From assembly GCA_017307755.1 (NCBI GenBank), contig JAFKGQ010000006.1, forward strand, positions 248,001 through 312,000: 64,000 nt of DNA, in the 5' to 3' direction. The notes under the pieces were generated by a model. It was not told the DNA's origin and ran no database searches. It saw only the letters and a list, made by a program, of their open reading frames with translations. The stretch is from Chitinophagaceae bacterium. GTDB lineage: Bacteria > Bacteroidota > Bacteroidia > Chitinophagales > Chitinophagaceae. Positions 26,516 to 33,986 of this stretch are shown here, one piece after another (positions within the stretch are counted from its first letter, which is position 1; every line of letters starts with the position of its first letter). The translations under genes were made by a program, and so were the position numbers.

Positions 26516-26529
26516 AAATATCCGTGGAG
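26489..26529 (-). repeat. ssrA-end repeat at the intact gene (copy C)
   Basis: The reference copy of the 41 bp repeat, spanning the last five bases of ssrA and its terminator. The minus-strand terminator stem AAGCCGCTGA/TCAGTGGCTT (26489-26515) contains one G-U pair and is followed by T6. Confidence 0.8.
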
Positions 26530-26893
26530 CTGAGGGGAGTCGAACCCCTGTCCAAACATCATCCCCAAAAGCTTTCTACATGCTTATTCCGGCATTATTT
26601 GTCGGGAAACAACAGGCACCGGACACTCCAATTGCTTCCTTAGCTGGATAGTCTTAAGCAACAGTCACAGCCTTCTGTTGCAGCATCCTGTTTTGTTTTG
26701 AGTCGGCGGCACAACTTGGGAACAGGCTAACCTGTCGTGCGGCCCGAATGACTATCTAATCACTGATTAGGCAGCCATGGCATACTGAGTATTGCCATTT
26801 GAAGTTTGAGTCTTCGAGATTAAAGTGCCGATTACACAAAGCACTGCATGCTTACACCTTCAAAGATCTATGCTGTCAAAACCAGGCAGCCCC
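26525..26893 (-). ncRNA. ssrA: Transfer-messenger RNA (tmRNA)
   Basis: tmRNA rescues stalled ribosomes by supplying an alanyl acceptor and a degradation tag. The 5' end GGGGCTG (26893-26887) pairs with CAGCTCC near the 3' end over 7 bp, and the T-arm GGGGTTCGACTCCCC is intact. Discriminator A is at 26525 and the CCA is not encoded. The tag frame at 26796-26767 reads GNTQYAMAA then TAA, close to the GENNYALAA-type tags of other Bacteroidota. Length is about 369 nt. Its 3' end is the target of the accessory island. It lies 44 bp after rseP and has its own promoter. Confidence 0.95.
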
Positions 26894-26918
26894 ATAAAAG
26901 ACGGCCACAGGCCAACTG

Positions 26919-26926
26919 CAAATATA
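26919..26926 (-). promoter_or_regulatory. ssrA: -7 box of the ssrA promoter
   Basis: The minus strand reads TATATTTG, a perfect TAnnTTTG, with a TTTA about 18 bp upstream as a weak -33. It predicts a start about 20 nt before the mature tmRNA 5' end, to be trimmed by RNase P. Confidence 0.7.
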
Positions 26927-26936
26927 CGAAAACTTT

Positions 26937-28307
26937 TTATTTCCTAAACATCCTGAATATATCCAGCCCCAGCGCATACGCCATCAATGCAAACAGCAAT
27001 ATCATCCCCGCCATCTGCGCATATTCGATAAATTTATCGCTTGGCTTACGTCCTGTCACCATCTCCACCAGGGTGAACAACGCATGCCCCCCGTCGAGTG
27101 CCGGGATAGGCAGCACATTCATAAACGCCAGCAGGATGCTGAATATAGCCGTCAATGTCCAAAAGCTCTGCCAGTCCCACACGGGAGGGAACACATTGGT
27201 AATGCTGATCACGCTCCCCAATGAATCCTCAGGCTTCACTTCTTTTGAAGTAAACAGCAATTTCAGGTTGCGTATATAGTTTGTCAACGTCTGTACGCTT
27301 TTTCTCGCCCCTGCGGGGATCGCCTGTGCAAGGGTAAAATTGATCTGTTTGTAGCCCAGCACATCTTCCGCATCCTTATATAGCACCCCATAGTTGGCGC
27401 CTTTGATAAGCGTCAGGTTCGTATGGATCGTATCCTTGCCATTGCGAAGGACCGTTACAGCTATATGGGCAGGACGGTCCTTATCACCGTTCTTATTACG
27501 CATCGCCTTTAGCAGATCTCCATTAAAATAAGCAGGCTTCCCATCAAACGTAAGCAGCGTATCCCCTTTCATCAAAGGCGTTCCATCAAACTTTTCCTCC
27601 GGCATGATAGAGTCTACCACCATGGGATAGCGTATATACGTAAATCCTCCCAGCCTGTTCTTATTTAGTTGATTGATAAATCCGGGAGGGATCGTCAGCT
27701 CCATCTGCTGACCGTTCCGTTCGATAGTAATGCTCTTGGCCTCGCTCATGATGATCTCCGATCCCGTCATGCCGACCCTTTCGAGTGGTTTGCCAGCAAC
27801 AGCAAGGATCTTATCTCCTTCCTGCATACCGATCTTTGTAGCAAGGCTGTCTACAGACACCCCGTACCTCAGGTTGCTGATAGGAATATAACGGTCGCCC
27901 CATACCCACATGATCATAATAAAGATGAATAAGGCCAGTATCACATTCACCGTCACGCCTCCCAGCATGATGATCAGCCGTTGCCAGGCCGGTTTGCTAC
28001 GGAACTCATAAGGCTCGGGTGGTTTTTGCATCTGTTCCTTGTCCATGCTCTCGTCGATCATACCGGAGATCTTCACATATCCTCCAAAAGGGATCCAGCC
28101 CAGACCATATTCCGTTTCGCCGATCTTCTTTTTGATAAGAGAGAACCAGGGATTAAAAAAGAGATAGAATTTCTCCACCCGGCATTTGAACCAACGGGCC
28201 GGGAGAAAATGTCCCAGCTCGTGCAGCACTACCAATATAGAGAACGATAAGATGAATTGCAGTACTTTGATTCCGACTGCTGACCAGTCAATTGCTAATA
28301 GTATCAT
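26937..28307 (-). CDS. rseP: Site-2 protease RseP
   Basis: A 456-residue zinc metalloprotease that cleaves within the membrane and in other bacteria releases sigma factors or clears signal peptides. The zinc motif is VVLHELGHFLPARWF at about residues 27-41, in the first helix. YGLGWIPFGGYVKISGM is the conserved membrane-associated loop. A PDZ region is at about 135-290, and the second metal-ligand motif is NVLPIPALDGGHALF (NxxPxPxLDG). I use the ATG at 28307 because the longer frame starts with GTG. It lies downstream of dxr on the same strand, an arrangement common across bacteria. Confidence 0.95.
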   Translation of the reverse strand: MILLAIDWSAVGIKVLQFILSFSILVVLHELGHFLPARWFKCRVEKFYLFFNPWFSLIKKKIGETEYGLGWIPFGGYVKISGMIDESMDKEQMQKPPEPYEFRSKPAWQRLIIMLGGVTVNVILALFIFIMIMWVWGDRYIPISNLRYGVSVDSLATKIGMQEGDKILAVAGKPLERVGMTGSEIIMSEAKSITIERNGQQMELTIPPGFINQLNKNRLGGFTYIRYPMVVDSIMPEEKFDGTPLMKGDTLLTFDGKPAYFNGDLLKAMRNKNGDKDRPAHIAVTVLRNGKDTIHTNLTLIKGANYGVLYKDAEDVLGYKQINFTLAQAIPAGARKSVQTLTNYIRNLKLLFTSKEVKPEDSLGSVISITNVFPPVWDWQSFWTLTAIFSILLAFMNVLPIPALDGGHALFTLVEMVTGRKPSDKFIEYAQMAGMILLFALMAYALGLDIFRMFRK

Positions 28308-28415
28308 ATTTATGGATAACACAATTTGCCAAATATCTGCTAATTTTCCCTTCTCAGACCGCCATACATAAAAAACAATGCAAATAAACCCTATTTTAAC
28401 AACTCCACCGGCATT

Positions 28416-29585
28416 TTATAGCTTGATCAATGACGCCGCAAAGTCCCGGGCCTCCCCATCGCTTTCATAATACTCATCCAGCGTAGGATGCTCGATAAAA
28501 GGCACCTGCTGCATCGTCCGCTCGACCAGGTCTGTCATATCCAGGAACCCGATACGGTTGCGCAGGAACGCAAATACAGCTATTTCATTAGCCGCATTCA
28601 GGATACAGGGAAGATTCCCCCCCTTGAACAAAGCCTCCGTCGCCAATGTCAGGTTGCGAAAGGTCTTCACGTCCGGCTCCTCAAATGATAGGGTCCCCGG
28701 CTTGCGGAAATCATAACGTGGAAAAGCATTCGCTATACGTCTGGGAAATGCCAGGGCATACTGGATAGGCAGCTTCATATCCGGCAGCCCCATCTGCGCT
28801 TTTATAGACCCGTCCTCGAATTGGATCATGCTGTGGATGATGCTCTGCGGATGGATGATCACCTGCACCTGGTCCGGCTGCAGATTGAAAAGCCATTTGG
28901 CTTCTATCATCTCCAAACCCTTGTTCATCAAAGTAGCAGAATCGATAGTGATCTTGGCGCCCATGTTCCAGTTAGGGTGCTGTAAGGCATGATCCCTCTT
29001 TACATTTACAAGAAAATTAGGCTTTTTACCAAGAAAAGGGCCTCCGCTGGCTGTCAGCACGATCTTTTCGATCCGGCTCCTCGTCTCCCCTACCAAACAC
29101 TGGAAAATAGCCGAATGTTCGGAATCCACGGGAATAATAGGCGCCCGCTTCTCCAATGCTTTCTGCATGACGATGTCCCCCGCTACTACCAATGTCTCTT
29201 TATTGGCCAGGGCCACCGCCTTTCCATTATCGATAGCCTGTAAGGTGGGACGGAGCCCTGCAAAACCGACTATCGCCGCCAGCATGATGTCGTAAATATC
29301 CATGGCAGCCACTTCTTCGATGGCTTTCTCACCTCCAAACACTTTAATAGGATGGGCCGACAGCGCATCTTTTACCTTCGGGTACTTTTTTTCATCTCCG
29401 ATGACAACCACTTCCGGCTTAAAATGCAAAGCCTGCCGGATCAGCAGGTCTTCATTGCTCTGCCCCGTGAGTACTTCTACACTAAAAAGACCAGGATTCG
29501 CATCGATCACTTCCAACGCCTGCCGCCCGATGGAGCCGGTAGACCCGAATATAGCAACTCTTTTTTTTGTTACGCCGTTTGACAT
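28416..29585 (-). CDS. dxr: 1-deoxy-D-xylulose 5-phosphate reductoisomerase
   Basis: A 389-residue enzyme of the MEP isoprenoid pathway that converts DXP to 2-C-methyl-D-erythritol 4-phosphate using NADPH. The N-terminal Rossmann motif is IFGSTGSIGRQALEVI. NKETLVVAGD and the metal/substrate motif PVDSEHSAIFQCL are intact, as are KIVLTASGGPF, HPNWNMGAKITIDSATLMNKGLE-type text and the C-terminal NAANEIAVFAF. It starts 2 bp after the GH3-family gene and precedes rseP. A precursor route to isoprenoids fits the terpene synthase at 49.3 kb, but they are not linked. Confidence 0.97.
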   Translation of the reverse strand: MSNGVTKKRVAIFGSTGSIGRQALEVIDANPGLFSVEVLTGQSNEDLLIRQALHFKPEVVVIGDEKKYPKVKDALSAHPIKVFGGEKAIEEVAAMDIYDIMLAAIVGFAGLRPTLQAIDNGKAVALANKETLVVAGDIVMQKALEKRAPIIPVDSEHSAIFQCLVGETRSRIEKIVLTASGGPFLGKKPNFLVNVKRDHALQHPNWNMGAKITIDSATLMNKGLEMIEAKWLFNLQPDQVQVIIHPQSIIHSMIQFEDGSIKAQMGLPDMKLPIQYALAFPRRIANAFPRYDFRKPGTLSFEEPDVKTFRNLTLATEALFKGGNLPCILNAANEIAVFAFLRNRIGFLDMTDLVERTMQQVPFIEHPTLDEYYESDGEARDFAASLIKL

Positions 29586-29587
29586 TT

Positions 29588-31081
29588 TTACTCAATGTAT
29601 TTTTCCAGTTCTCCTGCCAGCTTCCGGTCGTTACTCAGCCGGGGCACTTTATTCTGACCGCCCAGCTTACCCACCGACTTCATATAGTCGATGAACCCGT
29701 TTTTCTTGACGGCACGGATCTGAAGGGGTTGCAGGATATTTCCCGTGATCAGATCGTTGTAATAGATATTTTTATTGCGTAGGTTGTCGTCTACTTTTAT
29801 TTCAAACTGGTGGAGGTCCGATGGTTTACGCTCGAATTCCACAAACCATTCGTGATAGGACTTGCCCGCGCCCTGTTGGATCATGGGCGCTACCGTGAAT
29901 TCCGTAATATGCAGCCCTTCTTCTTCAGCTGCTTTCATAAGGCTGTATTCCACTTCCTCGCCGATGACATGCTCTCCAAAGGCCGAGATAAAATGTTTGG
30001 TCCTCCCGGTTACCACCAGCCTGTACGGTTCTGTTGATAAGAACCTAACGGTGTCTCCAATACTATACCCCCAGAGCCCTGCATTGGTACTCACCACCAG
30101 GGCATAGTTCTCTCCCACCTTTACATCCTTCAGGCTTAAACGCAAAGGCTCCGCCTTCCCCATCTCCGCAACAGGGATGAATTCAAAGAAAATGCCGCTG
30201 TTGGTATTCAGCAACAACCCCTCTTCTTCCCGGGAATCCTGGAAAGCAAAAAAACCTTCGGAGGCCGGAAAGGTTTCGATCGTATCGATCTTTTTGCCGA
30301 TGCTGTCAACGAGTTTTGCCTTATAGGGCTCGAAGTTTACCCCTCCATGCACCAGCACTGAGAAGTTGGGAAATATATCCTTTACTGGCTTGCCCGTCTT
30401 CTGGATGAGCCGGTCGAAATACATCTGCACCCACGGTGGGATACCGCTGATCAGCGTCATATCCTGCTGGATCGTCTCCTCCACGATCTTGTCCAGCTTG
30501 GTTTCCCAATCCTCGATACAGTTGGTTTCGTAGCTGGGAAGCTGGTTCGTCCGGAGATAACGGGGAACGTGGTGATTGACGATCCCACTGAGCCTGCCCG
30601 TAGGAATACCCGCTATCCGCTCCAATTCGGGCGATCCCGAGAGAAAGATCATCTTGCCGTCCGAAAAGGCTGTGTTGCCCGTCGATGCCATATAGCACAA
30701 CAAGGCATTTCGGGCCGTATTGATATGGTTGGATATGGAATCCTTGGAAATAGGGATATACTTGATCCCGCTGGTAGTCCCGGAGGTCTTGGCCAGGTAT
30801 ATCGGCTTCCCCTGCCACAGGACATTATGGCGCCCCTCCTTGATCTGCCCGATATAGCTCGCAAATTGCTCATAATCCCGGATAGGTACCGCCTGCTTAA
30901 ACTCCTCATAGGTCTTTACCTCCCCCAATTTGTGCTCCTCCCCAAAAACCGTCTTGCTCACCACCCGTAACAGGTCCTTCAAAATCGCCTCCTGGTCGCT
31001 CACCGCCGTCGTCATCCCCTTTTGGATGCTTTTATATATATATGATGCAAAAGGTCTTGCAAGAAATGATTTGATCTTCAT
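29588..31081 (-). CDS. GH3 (auxin-responsive promoter) family acyl-adenylating protein
   Basis: A protein of about 497 residues of the GH3 fold, related to plant GH3 enzymes that adenylate carboxylic acids and join them to amino acids; the bacterial substrate is unknown. The nucleotide-binding block is YLAKTSGTTSGIKYIPISKDS. Later blocks are VLVHGGVNFEPYKAKL, ETFPASEGFFAFQD and GLWGYSIGDTVRF. The second ATG (31081) is preferred; the first at 31087 would coincide with the likely transcription start. The stop is 2 bp before dxr, so these genes are cotranscribed. Its role with dxr and rseP is not clear. Confidence 0.92.
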   Translation of the reverse strand: MKIKSFLARPFASYIYKSIQKGMTTAVSDQEAILKDLLRVVSKTVFGEEHKLGEVKTYEEFKQAVPIRDYEQFASYIGQIKEGRHNVLWQGKPIYLAKTSGTTSGIKYIPISKDSISNHINTARNALLCYMASTGNTAFSDGKMIFLSGSPELERIAGIPTGRLSGIVNHHVPRYLRTNQLPSYETNCIEDWETKLDKIVEETIQQDMTLISGIPPWVQMYFDRLIQKTGKPVKDIFPNFSVLVHGGVNFEPYKAKLVDSIGKKIDTIETFPASEGFFAFQDSREEEGLLLNTNSGIFFEFIPVAEMGKAEPLRLSLKDVKVGENYALVVSTNAGLWGYSIGDTVRFLSTEPYRLVVTGRTKHFISAFGEHVIGEEVEYSLMKAAEEEGLHITEFTVAPMIQQGAGKSYHEWFVEFERKPSDLHQFEIKVDDNLRNKNIYYNDLITGNILQPLQIRAVKKNGFIDYMKSVGKLGGQNKVPRLSNDRKLAGELEKYIE

Positions 31082-31092
31082 GTTCATGCCGG

Positions 31093-31122
31093 CAAACCTA
31101 CAAGAAAAAGACCAATAGACAA
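31093..31122 (-). promoter_or_regulatory. Promoter of the GH3-family/dxr transcript
   Basis: The minus strand has TTG (31122-31120), a 19 bp spacer and the perfect -7 box TAGGTTTG (31100-31093). The start codons at 31087 and 31081 follow by 5 and 11 nt, so the 5' leader would be a few bases or none. Confidence 0.75.
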
Positions 31123-31285
31123 TAAAAAGCCCCCGGCACGTCTTTTAAACTCATTATCAAACACTTATCCCAACCCTTGCACTCCCCTTTCAACCACCCC
31201 GTCACCCTGTCTCCCCCAAAACCCTTAATTTTGCCTTTCCAGCCTTTTTTCCAGGTCAATCCTTCATTTTTCCACGGATTTACCC

Positions 31286-31293
31286 TACCTTTG
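31286..31293 (+). promoter_or_regulatory. -7 box of the rplU-rpmA promoter
   Basis: TACCTTTG matches TAnnTTTG fully and lies 19 nt before the rplU start. No TTG is seen at the -33 distance, but the region is otherwise the only promoter-like signal before the operon. Confidence 0.55.
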
Positions 31294-31312
31294 CAGCCCT
31301 AATATTTTTATT

Positions 31313-31615
31313 ATGTTCGCAGTTGTAAAAATCGCCGGCCAGCAATTTAAGGTCCAGAAGGACCAAACATTGTACGTTCCCCGCGTTGCAGGCAATGCAG
31401 GTGACAAAGTGGAATTCGGAGAAGTCCTCCTCGTGGATGCAGACGGCACCCTGTCCGTTGGCAAAGACGTAAAGGCCACCATCAAGGCAGAGATCGTCGG
31501 TCACGTACAAGGTGACAAGGTCATCGCCTTCAAAATGAAAAGAAGAAAAGGATTTCGCAAAAAGCACGGTCATCGTACCCACTACACAAAGATCAGGATC
31601 AGCGAAATCGCTTAA
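31313..31615 (+). CDS. rplU: 50S ribosomal protein L21
   Basis: A 100-residue L21, a 23S rRNA-binding protein of the large subunit. MFAVVKIAGQQFKVQKDQ and the C-terminal RKGFRKKHGHRTHYTKIRI are diagnostic. It is the first gene of the standard rplU-rpmA pair with 32 bp to rpmA. Length is normal. Confidence 0.98.
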   Translation: MFAVVKIAGQQFKVQKDQTLYVPRVAGNAGDKVEFGEVLLVDADGTLSVGKDVKATIKAEIVGHVQGDKVIAFKMKRRKGFRKKHGHRTHYTKIRISEIA

Positions 31616-31647
31616 TCAAAAGTTAAACACACTCAAATCCCAAGATC

Positions 31648-31914
31648 ATGGCACATAAAAAAGGTGAAGGCAGCGTAAAGAACGGCCGCGACTCACAAAG
31701 CAAACGCTTAGGAGTTAAGATCTACGGTGGTCAACCCGCTGTTGCAGGCAATATCATCGTTCGCCAACGCGGTACTCAATACCATCCTGGTAAAAATGTC
31801 GGCGTCGGAAAAGATTATACGCTGTTTGCTCTCTCCGATGGCCTCGTTGAATTTAAGAAAGGAAAAGGTGATAAAACCTTCGTTAGTATCAATGCAGTTG
31901 AAGTAGGAGCTTAG
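31648..31914 (+). CDS. rpmA: 50S ribosomal protein L27
   Basis: An 88-residue L27, placed near the peptidyl transferase centre. It starts [20 protein letters not shown] and has [22 protein letters not shown]. As usual for Bacteroidota, there is no cleavable N-terminal extension like that of Firmicutes L27. It is cotranscribed with rplU. Confidence 0.98.
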   Translation: MAHKKGEGSVKNGRDSQSKRLGVKIYGGQPAVAGNIIVRQRGTQYHPGKNVGVGKDYTLFALSDGLVEFKKGKGDKTFVSINAVEVGA

Positions 31915-31948
31915 AAAAATTTTTTAACAAATCAAAAATTTTTTTTGG

Positions 31949-31980
31949 TTGTTTAAAAGATATTTCTATTTTTACTATTG
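31949..31980 (+). promoter_or_regulatory. Candidate promoter of the Lys/Ala-rich peptide gene
   Basis: TTG (31949-31951) and TACTATTG (31973-31980; 7/8 to TAnnTTTG) are 21 bp apart. The start codon is at 32016, leaving a leader of about 30 nt. A T-rich stretch just before it may end the rplU-rpmA transcript. Confidence 0.5.
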
Positions 31981-32015
31981 TAAATTGATTTACTAACCAA
32001 TTAAATTCAAAAACA

Positions 32016-32114
32016 ATGGCAACTGCAAAGAAAGCCGCTAAGAAAAAAGCCGCTCCCAAAAAGAAAGCTGCTCCTAAAAAGAAAGCTGCTAAGAAAGCTG
32101 CTAAGAAGAAATAG
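32016..32114 (+). CDS. Tiny Lys/Ala-rich histone H1-like peptide
   Basis: A 32-residue peptide made of only five amino acid types (Met, Ala, Thr, Lys, Pro), starting MATAKKAAKKKAAPKK. It is too short for a standard ORF list but is clearly bounded by a promoter-like signal, an A-rich pre-start region and a strong terminator. The AAPKKK repeats resemble the C-terminal tails of bacterial histone H1-like (Hc1-type) proteins, which bind DNA through their charge. A role in nucleoid or ribosome RNA binding is inference. Its position right after rplU-rpmA may be conserved. Confidence 0.75.
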   Translation: MATAKKAAKKKAAPKKKAAPKKKAAKKAAKKK

Positions 32115-32144
32115 TTCTTATTTCTTAGTTAGGCAGAAAATATC

Positions 32145-32174
32145 AAAGTCCCGAAATACTTCGGGACTTTTTCT
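32145..32174 (+). terminator. Intrinsic terminator after the Lys/Ala-rich peptide gene
   Basis: AAGTCCCGAA (32146-32155) and TTCGGGACTT (32160-32169) form a 10 bp stem with an ATAC loop, followed by TTTCTTTT. Confidence 0.9.
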
Positions 32175-32272
32175 TTTGTAAAAACCTCTCAAACCCACGT
32201 CCAGCAAGCCTTCCAGCCACCTCCATACACGATATCCTTTAAATCCCTACCTTTAATAAACACACTATTCCC

Positions 32273-33979
32273 ATGCTCGACAACTACTATATAGCAGATC
32301 AGTTTTCGCTTCTCTCCAAACTCATGGACATACACGGAGAGAACTCATTTAAGACCCGTTCCTACTCCTCCGCCGCCTTCGCCATCGAAAAACTTCCCGG
32401 TCAGCTGGCGGACATGGACCCCGAAAAATTTGTCTCCATTAAGGGTATCGGGGATGCCATCGGGAAAAAAATTACCCAAATCCTGGAAAAAGGCGAACTA
32501 CCCCTATTGAGGGAGTTTATCGAAAAAACACCCGCCGGCGTCATCGAAATGCTACAGATAAAAGGCCTCGGACCAAAAAAGATCGCCACTATATGGAAAG
32601 AAATGGGCATCGAGTCCATCGGAGAATTACTATATGCCTGTCAGGAAAATAGACTGCTGCTCTATAAAGGCTTTGGCGAAAAAACACAGACGAACGTCCG
32701 CGAAACCATCGAATTCTATCTCCGCGCCCAGGGCAGCCATCTCTACGCGGACGTGGAAGCCTTCGCGCTTATAGTGGACAAAGCCCTGAAAGAATCATTC
32801 CCCGACGAGCAATTCTCTTTTACAGGCGAATTCCGCCGGCAGCTGCCCGTTATAGACAGGCTGGAATGGGTTACCACCGCGCCTGAAGAGGCAATCAAAA
32901 CCTATTTTGCAGCACAAGGCTACAAACACGAACAAGCCCCATCCGCTCAAAATGTAGCCATCCATTTCTTCCGCAGCCCCGAAGGCGTCCTCATCAATAT
33001 CTATTTCCCCGGACCCGGCCACTTCTACTCCACACTCTTTCATTATAGCTGCAGCGATGAGTTCCGTACCACCTGGCAGGCCGTAACGGATAAGAACTAC
33101 CTGGACCCGGGAATAAAAAAATACAAGTCCGAAGAAGATATATTCGAAGAAGCAGGCCTGCCCTTTATCCCCTCTCCCGCCCGCGAGCTGGAAACCACCG
33201 TCACTCGCGCAAAACACAATCCCCTGCCTGTCCCCATCCAATCGGAAGACATCAGGGCCATCATCCACAGCCATAGTAAATGGAGCGACGGTAGTAACTC
33301 GCTGGAAGAAATGGCCCGCGCTTGTATGGCTAAAGGCCTCGAATACCTCGTCATCAGCGATCACAGCAAGAGCGCCTTCTATGCCAACGGCCTCACGGAA
33401 GAAAGGATCAAACAGCAGCACCTGGAGATCGATGAGCTCAATAAAAAGCTGGCCCCCTTTTATATCTTCAAAAGCATCGAGTGCGATATCCTGAACGACG
33501 GAAACCTCGATTATACAGATAATATACTCTCTACCTTCGATCTCGTCATCGCTTCCGTACACTCCAATCTCAAAATGACGGAAGATAAGGCCATGATGCG
33601 CCTCCTCCGTGCCATAGAAAACCCCTACACTACCATCCTGGGACATATGACAGGCAGGCTCCTGCTGAGCCGCCCCGGCTACCCCGTCAATCACAAGACT
33701 ATCATCGACGCCTGCGCCGCAAGCCAGGTGGCAATAGAGCTGAACGCCCATCCCCGCCGCCTCGATATGGACTGGCGCTGGATAGGCTATGCCCTGGAAA
33801 AAGGGGTGCTCATCTCCATAGACCCGGATGCCCACGCCACAGAAGGATATGAGGACACCCGGTACGGCGTACTGGCCGCACAAAAAGCCATCCTCACCCC
33901 GGACAGGAACCTTAGCAGCTTCAATCTGCAGCAATTCCGGGACTATCTGGCCGCACGTAAAAAGTCAAAAGGGATATAA
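32273..33979 (+). CDS. PolX-like protein: degenerate polymerase domain with PHP exonuclease
   Basis: A 568-residue protein laid out like family X polymerase PolX. Helix-hairpin-helix motifs come first (SIKGIGDAIGKKITQIL at about 50-66, QIKGLGPKKIATIW at about 94-107), then a nucleotidyltransferase region (about 150-315) and a C-terminal PHP domain (about 330-565). The PHP metal ligands look complete: IIHSHSKWSDG, VISDHSKSAF, SIECDIL, ASVHSN, ELNAHPRRLD and SIDPDAHA. The polymerase site is not: canonical GS-RRG-x-D-x-D appears as GEFRRQLPVIDRLEW, and the third Asp is replaced in VLINIYF. I infer a PHP nuclease in repair with little or no polymerase activity. Confidence 0.88.
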   Translation: MLDNYYIADQFSLLSKLMDIHGENSFKTRSYSSAAFAIEKLPGQLADMDPEKFVSIKGIGDAIGKKITQILEKGELPLLREFIEKTPAGVIEMLQIKGLGPKKIATIWKEMGIESIGELLYACQENRLLLYKGFGEKTQTNVRETIEFYLRAQGSHLYADVEAFALIVDKALKESFPDEQFSFTGEFRRQLPVIDRLEWVTTAPEEAIKTYFAAQGYKHEQAPSAQNVAIHFFRSPEGVLINIYFPGPGHFYSTLFHYSCSDEFRTTWQAVTDKNYLDPGIKKYKSEEDIFEEAGLPFIPSPARELETTVTRAKHNPLPVPIQSEDIRAIIHSHSKWSDGSNSLEEMARACMAKGLEYLVISDHSKSAFYANGLTEERIKQQHLEIDELNKKLAPFYIFKSIECDILNDGNLDYTDNILSTFDLVIASVHSNLKMTEDKAMMRLLRAIENPYTTILGHMTGRLLLSRPGYPVNHKTIIDACAASQVAIELNAHPRRLDMDWRWIGYALEKGVLISIDPDAHATEGYEDTRYGVLAAQKAILTPDRNLSSFNLQQFRDYLAARKKSKGI

Positions 33980-33986
33980 CAGGAAC

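Larger units (their letters stand above)
22188..26529. mobile_element. Composite accessory island at the 3' end of ssrA
   Basis: Three same-orientation copies of a 41 bp sequence (22188-22228, 23566-23606, 26489-26529) overlap or mimic the last bases and terminator of ssrA. They divide the region into a 1.4 kb and a 2.9 kb module. All genes between them are accessory in type (kinase-like, HEPN-like, Cap15-like, unknown) and the DNA is visibly richer in A+T than the flanks. No integrase gene lies inside. This is the footprint expected from successive site-specific insertions into ssrA; the mechanism is inferred. Confidence 0.72.

Noticed and set aside
32795..33934. Long minus-strand open frame over the PolX-like gene
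   Set aside because: Complement of a well-supported CDS; no recognisable motifs and low-complexity hydrophobic text.
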